This document shows positions 24,851 to 34,852 of a DNA stretch of 64,000 nt, one piece after another (position 1 is the first letter of the stretch; each line of letters starts with the position of its first letter). Source of the stretch: Bathymodiolus brooksi (Eukaryota; Mollusca; Bivalvia; Mytilida; Modiolidae). The position numbers were made by a program, and so were the translations under genes. The notes under the pieces were generated by a model that did no database searches, had not been told where the DNA came from, and saw only the letters and a program-made list of their open reading frames with translations. The stretch is from contig OY804575.1 in the NCBI GenBank assembly GCA_963680875.1, forward strand, positions 103,967,505-104,031,504, given 5' to 3'.

Positions 24851-25480
24851 TCAATCTATAGACACGGCATACACCATTCCAACGGCATACAAATAATTGT
24901 TGCGATATACGTATTCAGAGTAATTGTCTGCGTGGTCATTCCACATACATCTGCTTGTGAACGACACAGAAGGACTTGCTTCTTTTTCTCCAATGGCCAC
25001 AATAACAACTAATTTATATCTATCAAAGTCTTCTGCTTTTACAGCCTGTTTGATCTTTTCCGCGATTAATTTTGATTGACTAACACAAAACTCTGGTTTG
25101 TAAATTTTATCGTCGAGTTCATTTTCAAAAATGTCTTTTATAATATCCCGGATTTTGTCAGCTGCAAATTTCACATTCGGTTCTATCCTGTAGGTATTTT
25201 CGTATTTTATGTTTTGTTTATTTGCCGTTGACGTCATGATCAACGCTGAACGTCCCGTTAATGATTCTACCACTGATTGTCTCCTGTGTGCCATCACTGA
25301 CATTCTCCTAGAATTATCCGATCCGTATGATATTGATTGTTTTCTGCCGTAATCTTGCGAACCCTGTCTCTCCCTTTCTATAAAGAATTCTGGTGGTGCT
25401 AATGATTTCCTCCTACCCATATCTGGGGGTGCTAACGATTTTTTACGCGCCATAGCATTTCTTTTCTCAACAGATGTCAT
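24851..25480 (-). CDS. Tctex1-domain protein (dynein light chain Tctex-type, DYNLT4/5-like)
   Basis: Intronless 209-residue protein from the first ATG of the frame. The frame stays open 21 more codons upstream, but they offer only a TTG start. The last 115 residues or so are a Tctex1 domain: KYENTYRIEP (92-101), FCVSQSKLIAEKIKQAVK (131-148), RYKLVVIVAIGEK (154-166), TSRCMWNDHADNYSEYVY (175-192), ending NYLYAVGMVYAVSID. Tctex1 domains form the beta-swapped homodimer of dynein light chains, which binds dynein intermediate chain or cargo; members with N-terminal extensions are linked to cilia or axonemes. The N-terminal 90 residues are basic and Ser-rich, with KKSLAPPD repeated as RKSLAPPE and five Arg-x-x-Ser-type sites (RKKS, RRKS, RKQS, RRMS, RRQS). 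The single exon suggests a retrocopy or loss of introns. The frame and domain end are intact. Confidence 0.87.
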   Translation of the reverse strand: MTSVEKRNAMARKKSLAPPDMGRRKSLAPPEFFIERERQGSQDYGRKQSISYGSDNSRRMSVMAHRRQSVVESLTGRSALIMTSTANKQNIKYENTYRIEPNVKFAADKIRDIIKDIFENELDDKIYKPEFCVSQSKLIAEKIKQAVKAEDFDRYKLVVIVAIGEKEASPSVSFTSRCMWNDHADNYSEYVYRNNYLYAVGMVYAVSID

Positions 25481-26378
25481 TTTCACGTAAGTCTTTAAGA
25501 CGAAGCTTAGAAAAATGATCAAAACTTTTGTGTAAATTACCAAGTCTGAAAATCCGATTTTCGATTACAACGTACTTAGTTAATACGTTCTTTAAAAAGA
25601 ATATAACTTCTTCAACTTTAAATGTTGGAATGACAATATGAAATAAAGCTGGAAGGAAGATATTGTGTGTTCATCCAAATCCCGACGTCATCAAAATGTA
25701 TGCTACAAATCAGATACTTTGTTCCCCTTAGAGACAACTGTGTATTCCGATAAGAAGAAAATATTATTTTTTAAAAAGATACGATTGACAGATGAAGTCA
25801 CGTGTCTTTCATATTTAAAACCCCCTCATTGATTTAAATAATTATCTAATGCACATTGATCGCTCCAAACAATTTTTTGATGGACTTTATATAACATTTA
25901 GAAGTTGAATGCATGGCCTAATGCACATGCTATTCATGTTAGATTTAACAGTATGAATGGTTTTTCCCCATTAATTCAATTATTCCAATGTTACATTGAA
26001 CATGGTAACATGCCATAAGCAGACAAAAGAAACAATTCCTGTTTTAAACTATTGGCCTATATGGTTGAACAGACAAAAACAGATATATTTTTAATATCAT
26101 ATCATCTATTGGGCATTGATCATGGTCAGAATTTGGTTCAAAAGTATAACAAAAATGCTTATTCATATATTGTGGTATAGGTTTTTTATGGTATGGTTTT
26201 ATCCTGTAAGAATAAGTACACAAAACAATAACACATGTGGAAATTCTGAGTTATAGAAATTCAGTCTGTCAAGACTAAATCGACCAGAGAAAAAAAACAA
26301 AACACAATATGTATCCACCATAACAAAATCAATGAAAGATAAATACAGGGTCACAATACAGACGGACAATGCAATTAC
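25481..26378. other. Upstream flank of the Tctex1 gene
   Basis: AT-rich with no second gene seen. Promoter elements for the Tctex1 gene should lie in the proximal part, but none can be named. The block TCACAATACAGACGGACAAT near 26351 recurs near 26669 and (partly) 26709, a small local duplication on both sides of the SINE. Confidence 0.45.
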
Positions 26379-26672
26379 AATACAGTCACAGGAGCTGTCA
26401 TGGTCGTGATCGTATGGTAGTTGGATTTACAACTATCTATGCAATCGATGCCTATCACCCACTAATGTTGGGAGTTCGAATCTCGCTCAGATGGGTATAC
26501 TCGATACAACATAAAGTTTGTCAGTGACTTGCGACAGGTCGGTGGTTTTCTCCGAGTACTCCGGTTTCCTCCACCAATTAAACTGACCGCCACGATATAA
26601 CTGAAATATTGTTGAAAGTGGCGTTAAACACCATAAAACAAACAAACAAAAGCAAACATTAATACAGTCACA
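26379..26672 (+). mobile_element. Full-length SINE family A with 12-bp target duplication
   Basis: The SINE body (26391-26660) is flanked by identical AATACAGTCACA at 26379-26390 and 26661-26672. Its tRNA-like head contains GGTCGTGATCGTATGGTAGT and a B-box-like GGAGTTCGAATCTCG. The conserved centre reads GGTGGTTTTCTCCGAGTACT then CCGGTTTCCTCCACCAAT. The tail reads ACTGAAATATTGTTGAAAGT then GGCGTTAAACACC and a CAAA-rich end. A direct repeat of this length fits LINE-driven retroposition. This is the reference copy for the family in this window. Confidence 0.9.
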
Positions 26673-28069
26673 ATACAGACGGACAATGCAATTTCAACAC
26701 AGAGTCACAATACAGACGGATCAGTCAATTTCAATGGAAGATAAACACAGATTCACAATACATATTAATAGGGAAAAGTGTCAACTACTGTAGATCAATA
26801 TAATTAAATATTAAAATGTTAGTTTGGTGAAGTCGAGAAGACTATTGTTGATGAACAAAATAAAAACATTCACTTTAAGGTCACATAAGGATCATGAGAG
26901 TTATTGCGATCTTTTATCGTCCGTCGTCGTCCGTTGTCCTATAATTTTTCAATCTTCTTTGAAACAACTGGGTTGAGTGAACACACATAGTAGGAATGTT
27001 CATTGGGTGGAAATCTAACAGTGTGCTGTTCATGTCGATTGTAACTTCCATATGGCCACCAGTGCCAAAATGTGTCCTAATTAGCTGAAATTTTCTAATA
27101 CGGTATCATCTTGTCAGAAGCCATACAGCCTATGGAATTGCTATCTTGTGTAAATGATCCAAATTCATGTTAATGAAGCCTATCCAAAAACAAGATAACA
27201 TTCACTATAAGACAACATTTTAACATGGACAAATATATCGATATGTTCTTCTCGGAAACTAACAATCTTATGCATTGTACATGAATCCTCATTGGTCATT
27301 TATAAAATTTGTATTTCATGTCGATCGGATTGATTGATTGATTGTTGTTTAACGTCAAATGAGCAGTATTTCAACTATATTCATGACGAAAATAAGTTTG
27401 CAAACAATAAATCATTTAGGTAAAATGTAACTTGCTGGGATGGGCTCTGGGTGCATATTTTGATTGTAACAAGTAATAGGGAAAGATAGCGAATAAGGTT
27501 ATAAAAGTTTGTTTTGCAACTGTCTACCAACGATCACTATTGAGCATGCGTGGTACATTACACGTATTATATGAACACTCTGATAGAGTCATCTGTTGGG
27601 AAGACTATTATTAACAAGAAAATATAAGAATAAAATTGGGTTTTCATATGTGTTAAATCATGAATTGATCGAGAATTATGGAAGCTTTGTCTCACATATG
27701 ACAACATATATATCTTGGTTGGTCTAACTGGTCATTTGTGTTCTTTTACGGAACTCGTACGGGTATCGCACGTGAAGTAAGATTTATATTGCATTGCATT
27801 GGTTTGTTGAGAAATATATATAAGCATAACATACATGGTTTTTGTATGAGTACTCTCAGACAGTTACACTGTGTACACAATTTCAGAGGACCTGAAATCA
27901 CCATTCTTATTGAAAGGTTCGTTTTTGTTTTTTCTTGTGTGTGTGATTAGTGTATGTTGTTGACATGCAGGAAAGTGTCATGAATATGTAAGAAAAATAA
28001 GTATAAGTTTGTAACTGATATATATTTACCCACTGGGAAAAGTAGAAAGAAGTAATCACAATCGTATTC
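26673..28069. other. Intergenic; SINE-tail-like piece near 27340
   Basis: No gene seen. GATTGATTGATTGTTGTTTA followed by ACGTC and TTTCAACTATATTCATGACG (27335-27390) resembles SINE tails. The run ATCGTCCGTCGTCGTCCG near 26918 is low complexity. The 70-codon frame at 27738 has no family signature. Confidence 0.4.
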
Positions 28070-28320
28070 CTATTCATGATTTACCCCCAGATTTATAACA
28101 CGAGCAACACGACGGGTATCAGTAGTGAAGCAGGAACTGCATATCCTTTCGGAGCATCTGAGTTAACCCCAGTTATTATCGTAGGTCGTGTTGCTCAATC
28201 TTTAGTGTGCAATGCATTGATATGTATAATCATTGTTTGTCCTTTTGTCTTTTGACCAATGTTATTTCTGTCCGTCGATTTGCTGGTTCTGATTACTCTT
28301 TTGGTATTTTCAAGCTTTTT
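28070..28320 (+). mobile_element. Retroelement 3' end (repeat C)
   Basis: ACACGAGCAACACGACGGGT, GAAGCAGGAACTGCATATCC, TTCGGAGCATCTGAGTTAAC, then ATTACTCTTTTGGTATTTTC. Same order as 18375-18545 joined to 18709-18920, so it is one of the longer copies. It is followed by a T-rich TTTTG-type low-complexity tract to about 28410. Confidence 0.7.
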
Positions 28321-28824
28321 TTTTCTTACATTTTTTTCCTTTTTTTTTTGTTTTGTTTGTTTGTTTTGTTTTGTTTTGTTTTGTTTGTTTATTTCTTTCT
28401 TTCTTTGTTTTTTGTTTGGTTTAAAATTTCCTTAACTTTGTCATATTTTATTTGATGTATGGACGCGTGTCATTAGTAGCGCTGTTTGTAATAACGACCA
28501 ATATAATATATATATACACGTTTACATATTTTTTTCATTTAAAATTAAATTAAAAGTTCATTGATCAATGAATATCATTGTCTCTAGTGATAGAAAAATG
28601 TGTTAAACAAAAAATTAATAACTTTAATCCAAACTACAAAGAATATGTCAATATTTATCAAATAACTAAATTATATGTAACGTATATTTTCTCATATATT
28701 GTTGTGATATTTAGAGGTTGAAAATAAATAAATTTTAAGTAAAAGCAAGTTTACGGAATAACACAAGTTAAGATTCGAAATAATATTATCACTGTTGTTA
28801 TATAAAAACGTATGTCTTTTGCAG

Positions 28825-29018
28825 TATGTAATATATTTCAAGAATCTATTGCTCAATTCATTGTAATAAACGGTGAAAGCGATACTGCTCATCAACTTCT
28901 TCCATTTACGGGTTCTCATTATACGATTCGTCAACCAGCAGACGACCCTTTCAGAGGTATTGTACCCCGCAGTAGAGAAACTTTTACACCCCTGGAGTTC
29001 CATGTACTTCTCCGAGAG
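28825..29018 (+). CDS. Candidate internal exon of unknown gene
   Basis: A frame of about 65 codons reads IFQESIAQFIVINGESDTAH, then LLPFTGSHYTIRQPADDPF, and later TPLEFHVLLRE. Its composition is protein-like, unlike the low-complexity frames around it. The segment is preceded by TATGTCTTTTGCAG, a pyrimidine-rich tract ending in AG as at a 3' splice site, and ends at GAG/GTGGTTAG, which fits a 5' splice site. I do not recognise the family and saw no neighbouring exons, so it may be an orphan or decayed exon. Confidence 0.3.
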
Positions 29019-29074
29019 GTGGTTAGGTCAATGTATTTTGTGACATACATGTAATATTTTAGATTACTCGAACT

Positions 29075-29175
29075 TTAGTTTTCTGTGTAATGTTTTATAG
29101 ATAGTTATTTGTCCTTTTGGCCATTTTCGATTTACGGCTTCTGATTACCCCTTTGGTAGATCTTCAAACTCTTCT
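29075..29175 (+). mobile_element. Retroelement 3' end (repeat C), terminal fragment
   Basis: TTTAGTTTTCTGTGTAATGT, TTTGTCCTTTTGGCCATTTT, GATTACCCCTTTGGTAGATC. Only the last 100 bp or so of the family. Confidence 0.7.
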
Positions 29176-29868
29176 TAAGATCTATAAATAAAAACTCTGA
29201 TCATGTATTTTTTATGTTTAACAGAGTTTTAAATAAATTTTCTGTCATGTTTACTCACATCCTTATGACTTCATGTTAAAACATTCTGAAAATTGTGTTA
29301 AACACCAATCTAAATGTACCACCTTATTTTATTGTGGAGATACACATTAAGTTATGTTTGATCTTTAATGTGCAAATCATGTGTTGAATCATATGAATCA
29401 TACCTTATTGATTTTAATGTACTTGTTACTGATTTATTCTTCTTCTTTTTTTATATATCCGTTGATTTATTTATTTTTTTTATAATTAATTAGTTTGAGT
29501 TGTATAATTGTAATGGATTATTTAAATCTTAGAATACATTTGACTTTATATAAAATAAGGTCTGAAAATAGGTGTAAATAATCATATAAATAATATAAAA
29601 AAAAAAGAGAAAGACGAACAATATTAACAACTAATCAGGTTTTAACTTGAAAAAACTGTATTTTCAGATTAATTTACCTGCATATTATAATATAATGCAC
29701 AAAATTCAACATTATAAAGATTGTTGATAGATATACATGTACATTTTGTATATCAAACAACATTTATTTGGTTAATGTGAAAATTGTGTACAATAAACCG
29801 AGGTGTTATAGCAACCATTGTTGTTGATATTTATTATTATAAAATGATGATGTTTTTCGTTTTTAATT
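29176..29868. other. AT-rich intergenic, no feature seen
   Basis: No coding signal and no recognised repeat. Confidence 0.4.
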
Positions 29869-30060
29869 TCATTCGAAGATGGACAGACAAATACAATATC
29901 CGAACAAGACAAACAATGGTCACCGTATATAAAATACCACAAAGATAACTAAACACTGAGTTATATGAGTCCCACTAAAACGCGTGAACTCATGTGCTCC
30001 GGAAGGGAAACCATTTCCTGTTCCATTAGAAGCACCCGTCGTGTTCATCTTGTTGACTTT
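29869..30060 (-). mobile_element. Retroelement 3' end (repeat C), diverged
   Basis: On the plus strand GGACAGACAAATACAATATC, GTCCCACTAAAACGCGTGAA, CATGTGCTCCGGAAGGGAAA and AGCACCCGTCGTGTTCATCT are the reverse complements of the family blocks. It is more diverged than the other copies. Confidence 0.6.
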
Positions 30061-30234
30061 CTTACTTTTGTCACATACTTTATTTTATCAAATATAGTAC
30101 ATTACGGTTATTTATTTTCTTCTTTTTTTAATTATAATTGTTTTATTGAACTTGACTCTGTGAATGGTTGTTGGTTAGCGACCAATATTTTAAATATTGC
30201 GAGAAAAGATTGAGAAACAACACATCAGCTGGTA

Positions 30235-30325
30235 GGTAAAACGTTGGTACTAACATATACATATGGATAGACATTCTCTGGTAGTTGGTACTAATATATG
30301 CATATGGATATATATTCTCTGACGC
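30235..30325 (+). repeat. Two-copy direct repeat, about 41 bp
   Basis: GGTACTAACATATACATATG and GGTACTAATATATGCATATG each precede a GGATA...ATTCTCTG block. Confidence 0.7.
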
Positions 30326-31583
30326 TTGTTGCTCATTATGAGCTGATTCGTTGTTGGTTGATTTTTTATTTTGTTATTTACGTATAATGAGTGTATAATA
30401 TTCAAATTAACATGTAATTATCTTCCTCTTGTTGGTACTGTAACTTGTCTAAAATATAGATGTCTTATTTGGTACGCGTCATACGTTTCTCTGAATATCC
30501 TTTTCAGGTACGCTTAACGTCAAAAAGATTGGAAATCCAAAAACGTCTATCTGGTGATTCCCCTTATGCACAGCCTATGTCTCATATGGAAGGGTTATTC
30601 CCCTCCACGGCAGAAATATTTTGTTAACTTGCTTTTTTTTTCAAGTTTACTGGCATACTGACAGTAACTTAGTTCTAATGATAAAACCCTAAATGCTCGC
30701 TTACTCGCAAGGGTTATAACGGGATGCCATTACACGTAATGGAGCAGCCGCCGGGATTTTTTGCGCTCGCTTACAGAGTTTCTGACGCCTGCATTTATCA
30801 ATAATAAGACATAACCTTTCCTTTTGTCCATTATTATAACAAGTTTTTATCACCTACCAGTATTTTAGAATGTAATTCCCACAAAATAAAAATCCATGTT
30901 TACTTTCTCTCTGAACATTTTGAATTTCGTCATTTCCGGCCTCACTATTTGAATGTCGATACCATATTTGGCGATTTGAGGCGTGAATGTTTACATCAGC
31001 GTGTAGTAAGAAATACCATATTTAGAAAAGCTCCGCCTTCCGTAGTTTCCGGTTATGGCAAACGATCGATAAATTTGAACAAGGTTGTTGCTATCTTTGA
31101 AAAGCATATATTTCTCAGCCAAACCGATTTAACAAGGATTGGGGTCATCAGTAATAGTTATAATGAAATGTTTGAAGCGTAAATAGTGAGTTTTTATGTT
31201 TCAACTGCAACTTTTTTTTTGCTCCATTGTGACGAATGGGACCGCGTTGTAGCTCTGCCGAGACACAAGTTTGTCACAGGAGCTACATTATTGCAGCTAA
31301 CAGTAACTATACGTCAACATATCCCAACTCTATCGAGAGTACTGTAAAACAAAAAAAGCGGTGGAAAAAGACACGTTCGTCTATTATTTTACTTTATTAT
31401 ATGACTTCAGATAATGTCTTTTCTGATTGGCTGACGTCCCTAGTAACATTCTTTGATAAAACGTTTTATTACACACTCATATAAATATCTAGAATCTGAT
31501 TTGTTAAAACTATATCACGTGGTATTTGCCAGGATGTCATGTCCACTGCTAAAACTGGCTTAAACTGGTCAAGGACTGTGGAA
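30326..31583. other. Intergenic, no gene supported
   Basis: Open frames at 30949-31182 and 31236-31484 show no domain or family pattern and no conserved neighbours, so I do not call them. Confidence 0.4.
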
Positions 31584-31648
31584 CGTTATGTCCCACGCTC
31601 GCTACCGTTATGTCCCATGCTCGCGACCGTTATGTCAATCGCACGCGA
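31584..31648 (+). repeat. Three-copy 22-bp repeat upstream of the Crypton-like ORF
   Basis: CGTTATGTCCCACGCTCGCT, CGTTATGTCCCATGCTCGCG and a diverged CGTTATGTCAATCGCACGCG in tandem. This is unusually CpG-rich for the region and sits about 85 bp before the Crypton-like ORF start. Confidence 0.75.
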
Positions 31649-31732
31649 GAAAACCGCAGAGGGAATCCCCAGTTGGAGCCTCGTTATTATTTGGATTATC
31701 TCCCTTACAATTTTCAGAAAGTAAAAAAAAAC

Positions 31733-32167
31733 ATGGCGTCGATCAGGTACGTTCGTCAGACGGAAGAAGAAATGGAGCGTTTGCTCAGTGAAAAAGACTC
31801 AAAAAACACTAAACGAGCAATTTCAACTTCTGTTAAATGTTTTCAAAACTATTTGCAAGCTAATGGCATTGATCAGGAATTTGAATCGTTCGAAACTGGT
31901 GTTCTTGACAGTAGGTTGAAGGAATATTATGCAAGTGCGCGAAAGGCAGACGGCGAACATTTCAAAAAATCAACACTACATGCGTTGCGTTTTGGGTTGA
32001 AAAGATTCTTAAACGATTCAATAAATGTTGATATATCTGATTCTAGGACGTTTACTGACAGAAATAAAATGGTCCATGCCGTGTTAGTAGATTTAAAGAA
32101 GAAGGGGTTCGGGAAAGTTGACCACAAGCCACCCATTACTAAGGAAGATCTCACCACAGTCGTATGA
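31733..32167 (+). pseudogene. Crypton-derived tyrosine-recombinase-like protein, N-terminal part, disrupted
   Basis: 144 codons from ATG 31733. The helical N-terminus is followed by FKKSTLHALRFGLKRFLND (78-95), then DISDSRTFTDRNKMVHAVLV (100-119), DLKKKGFGKVDHKPPITKED (120-139). This order (KSTL-x-x-x-R-x-G-L-x-R-F-L, then a LKKxGxGxxxHxPPIxxEDL block) is the domain preceding the catalytic tyrosine-recombinase domain in Cryptons and in domesticated Crypton-derived proteins such as the ZMYM/QRICH1 type. The frame is cut in codon 141 by the MITE at 32155, which supplies the last codons and the stop. Across the insertion the host frame continues with KL, which fits the family. No catalytic domain is visible downstream, so the gene was already incomplete or continues beyond an intron I cannot see. 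Confidence 0.72.
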
Positions 32168-32377
32168 ATTTTAGTCATAAATAGAGAAAAATAGTGAAAA
32201 TTTAGATGTTGGGGTAATATAATATATATATAAGAGACTTATATATATATATATATAAGAGACTTATATATATATTATATTGCCCCAACATAAGAGACTT
32301 GTATATATATTATACTACCCCAACATCTAAATTTTCACTATTTTTCTCTATTTATGACTAAAATTCATACGACTGTG
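32155..32377. mobile_element. Palindromic MITE inserted in the Crypton-like ORF
   Basis: Terminal inverted repeats start CACAGTCGTATGAATTTTAG and extend about 65 bp on each side, through AATAGTGAAAATTTAGATGT and TTGGGGTA. The centre is TA-rich with repeated AAGAGACTT. The element is bordered by a perfect 7-bp direct repeat ATCTCAC (32148-32154 and 32378-32384). It has no coding capacity. A 7-8 bp duplication would suit hAT- or Dada-like mobilisation, but the superfamily is not established. Confidence 0.85.
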
Positions 32378-32626
32378 ATCTCACAAAATTAAGACTAACT
32401 TACAATTTCAATTTAATTTTCCAATGGATCGTAGTTGACAGTCAGCAATACATTAACTAAGCGATTTAGAGTGGTCCATTATGGCCATATGTTTATTGTT
32501 GATGTTATCAGTATTAAAACTTAAAATTGATATTATCTCAGTAATTCAGCAGGAACCTGCCATTGTTAATGGTCAAGACTCTAAAGCATATCCTGTATTT
32601 AAATATAAGGAATAATGAAGTCCTCA

Positions 32627-32760
32627 AATTTATGGTGTAATGCTGTATACCAAATTTATGGTATAATGTTGTCTGTCAAATTTATGGTTTAATGTTGTCT
32701 GTCATATTTATGGTTTAATGTTGAGCACCAAGTTTATGGTAAAATGATGTTCATCAAATT
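32627..32760 (+). repeat. Five-copy 26-bp repeat
   Basis: Imperfect units reading AAATTTATGGTATAATGTTG plus six bases, decaying toward the right end. Confidence 0.8.
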
Positions 32761-32905
32761 TGTGTGTGGTAAAATTTGGATTCTAATATGACGTCCTTCA
32801 AACGCTTTTGAGTCCAAACCCGTGGTAAAAATAATATTAATCTATGACCGATTAAATTTATGACGTCATCGACAATTTATAACGATATTTTACCAATTTT
32901 TACAT

Positions 32906-33090
32906 ATTAGAATCGAAATAATTCATGGAAGCCATATGTATTTATTGTTTTTACCACGGATAGGCCTTTATGTCAGCTTTTTACACCTCGCTTACGCTCG
33001 GGGTAAAACTTCGTGACATAATTGCTTACCCGTGGTAAAAACAATATATACATATGGCTTCCATGAATTATTTCTTAATTAGAATGTCTA
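32906..33090. repeat. Fold-back (inverted repeat) element, family F
   Basis: Left arm AATAATTCATGGAAGCCATA, then TGTATTTATTGTTTTTACCA; the right arm is the reverse complement, ending CATATGGCTTCCATGAATTA. Arms are about 65 bp with a loop containing CTCGCTTACGCTCGG. Flanking motifs ATTCTAAT and CATGAATTATTTC recur at 46512-46650, so it may be one of a family. Confidence 0.75.
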
Positions 33091-33273
33091 TTTTGACATC
33101 ACTCCTTGATAGCAGCTGAAACTGTAAATGTTCATTTAGTCCATGTAACTCCCCACCCCCCAAAAAAACGGGAAAAAAAGAAAAATAACAAAAATAATAC
33201 TTGAGAAAAACAAGCATAAAATACATGTACGGAATACAAGATGGGACATAACAACTTCGGTGTAATAAAACAT

Positions 33274-33395
33274 TTATCACCCAAGTATGAGTTGAACATG
33301 ACGGTTTGTCAACCCTCGAAAGACAATGTCACCCCAGGGACATTGTCTTTCGAGGGTTGACAAACCGTCATGTTCAACTCATACTTGGGTGATAA
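33274..33395. repeat. Perfect palindrome: 57-bp arms, 8-nt loop
   Basis: Left arm 33274-33330 and right arm 33339-33395 are exact reverse complements, starting TTATCACCCAAGTATGAGTT. The loop is ACCCCAGG. A transcript would form an uninterrupted 57-bp hairpin. No coding content or target duplication seen. Confidence 0.95.
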
Positions 33396-33677
33396 TTGTA
33401 TAATATTCAACGCGCAAAAAGTCACGAGAGGTGAACATGATATTCCAAAGCTTCTCCAGACACCTTAAAATAGAAATGGTGTTTCTCAATGATCTTAAAA
33501 GTAGTAGCCAATCATCATCGGGATAAGTTTTGTCATCGACTAATCAGATGCGTTCTTACTAATCACTTTCGGTACACAATTAAATTAATAATGGCAGACA
33601 GGGGTATCTGGGTAACAAAGTCAGCGCTGTTTGGTGTTAATTCAAATTTGATTTAATGTCGTATAATAAAACAGTTA

Positions 33678-33765
33678 ATGACTTTCAATTTCGGTGAATA
33701 CAAGGATTGATTACCCATGGAACATGATATTCACAAAACCTTGTATTCACCTCATGGAAAGTCAT
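33678..33765. repeat. Imperfect inverted repeat
   Basis: ATGACTTTCAATTTCGGTGA with ATACAAGG on the left pairs with CCTTGTATTCACCTCATGGA with AAGTCAT on the right, with a few mismatches and a spacer of about 33 bp. Confidence 0.75.
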
Positions 33766-33770
33766 CAATT

Positions 33771-34610
33771 GTATATAACATGCAAACCGACCTTGGTGAC
33801 GGGCACAGGATTGCATAAGTAGATGTAATTTAAAGCCTAAGATTCACTTGGATGACAGATACAAAGACCCCCCCAAACGAATATGAGATTACACAAAATT
33901 TAACATATATATAAATAACATTCAGAATTCTATAAATCCAGTTTGATCTTGTTCAAAACAAAATATTGTTTGGGGAACAAATGAACATGCATATCAATCG
34001 ACATAATTTATGACTACACTCCTGAGCTATTAACTCTGAAATTGTAAATCTGGTTGATTTAAATGACATTGGTGAATGAACTCGGTTAACCTCAATATGT
34101 TACATTTCAAAAACAACTTCATTTCACAATGTCCATTTCGAAAGGAACGAATATGCGGCGTCTTTATTTAAGAATCATGTACAGAATGAACTAGAATTTT
34201 TATTAGAATTGTTAAATTTTTTTTATATATTTGTCCTTGGTGAATCAAAGAGAAGGATAATTATAGCTTAAATTTAATTTGAATGAAAACCACCACAAAA
34301 TAGAATAATGTTTGATGTTAAGTTCGTTTCATGTTTAAATTATTCGTTTAATACTACACAAATATTTGACAAATAACTGTATTCCATGCACTGCATAAAA
34401 ATCAGGGCTTTACCTTGAACGTGGAACAGCATGACGATTAATATGTTTGTATTTACAATATTTCAAAACGATTGGATTAAAATACATATGACATGCCAAA
34501 GTTACTATTATTGACTTCGATAACAGAAATTATTTTCTCCCAGACGAATTTTACAAGTAGGATAGCCTCAGTGTTCAGTGTCCTTCAGAGGAACTTTTTT
34601 TAGTAAGAAA
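33771..34610. other. AT-rich intergenic, no feature seen
   Basis: No coding signal and no recognised repeat. Confidence 0.4.
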
Positions 34611-34745
34611 GGATATGGATGTAAATAAATGGTCTATATTTCCCGGTATGGTCTTCAATAAAGAGCATAACTCATACCATAAAATGAGTGTGAAACCTGT
34701 CTCTAAGGCAAGCTAATCCACCAAGTAGATTTTCGTACATAAATC
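34611..34745 (+). repeat. Interspersed repeat related to the 40-bp array flanks
   Basis: GGATATGGATGTAAATAAAT matches the left flank of the 40-bp satellite (near 8785). TAAAATGAGTGTGAAACCTG with TCTCTA matches its right flank (near 18042). Here the two are separated by only about 60 bp without the 40-bp array. Confidence 0.6.
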
Positions 34746-34852
34746 TCATTAAGTGTGCAGCCAGTAACCACATTTTCCTTTATAAATAAACATCACAAAA
34801 CTGTATCTAACAATAATACACTCATTTACGTAAGCGGGTAAACAGCCACATT

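Noticed and set aside
24851..25543. Longer Tctex1 protein with a hydrophobic 21-residue N-terminal leader
   Set aside because: The extension would need a TTG start. The first ATG is at 25480 and gives the expected cytosolic protein.
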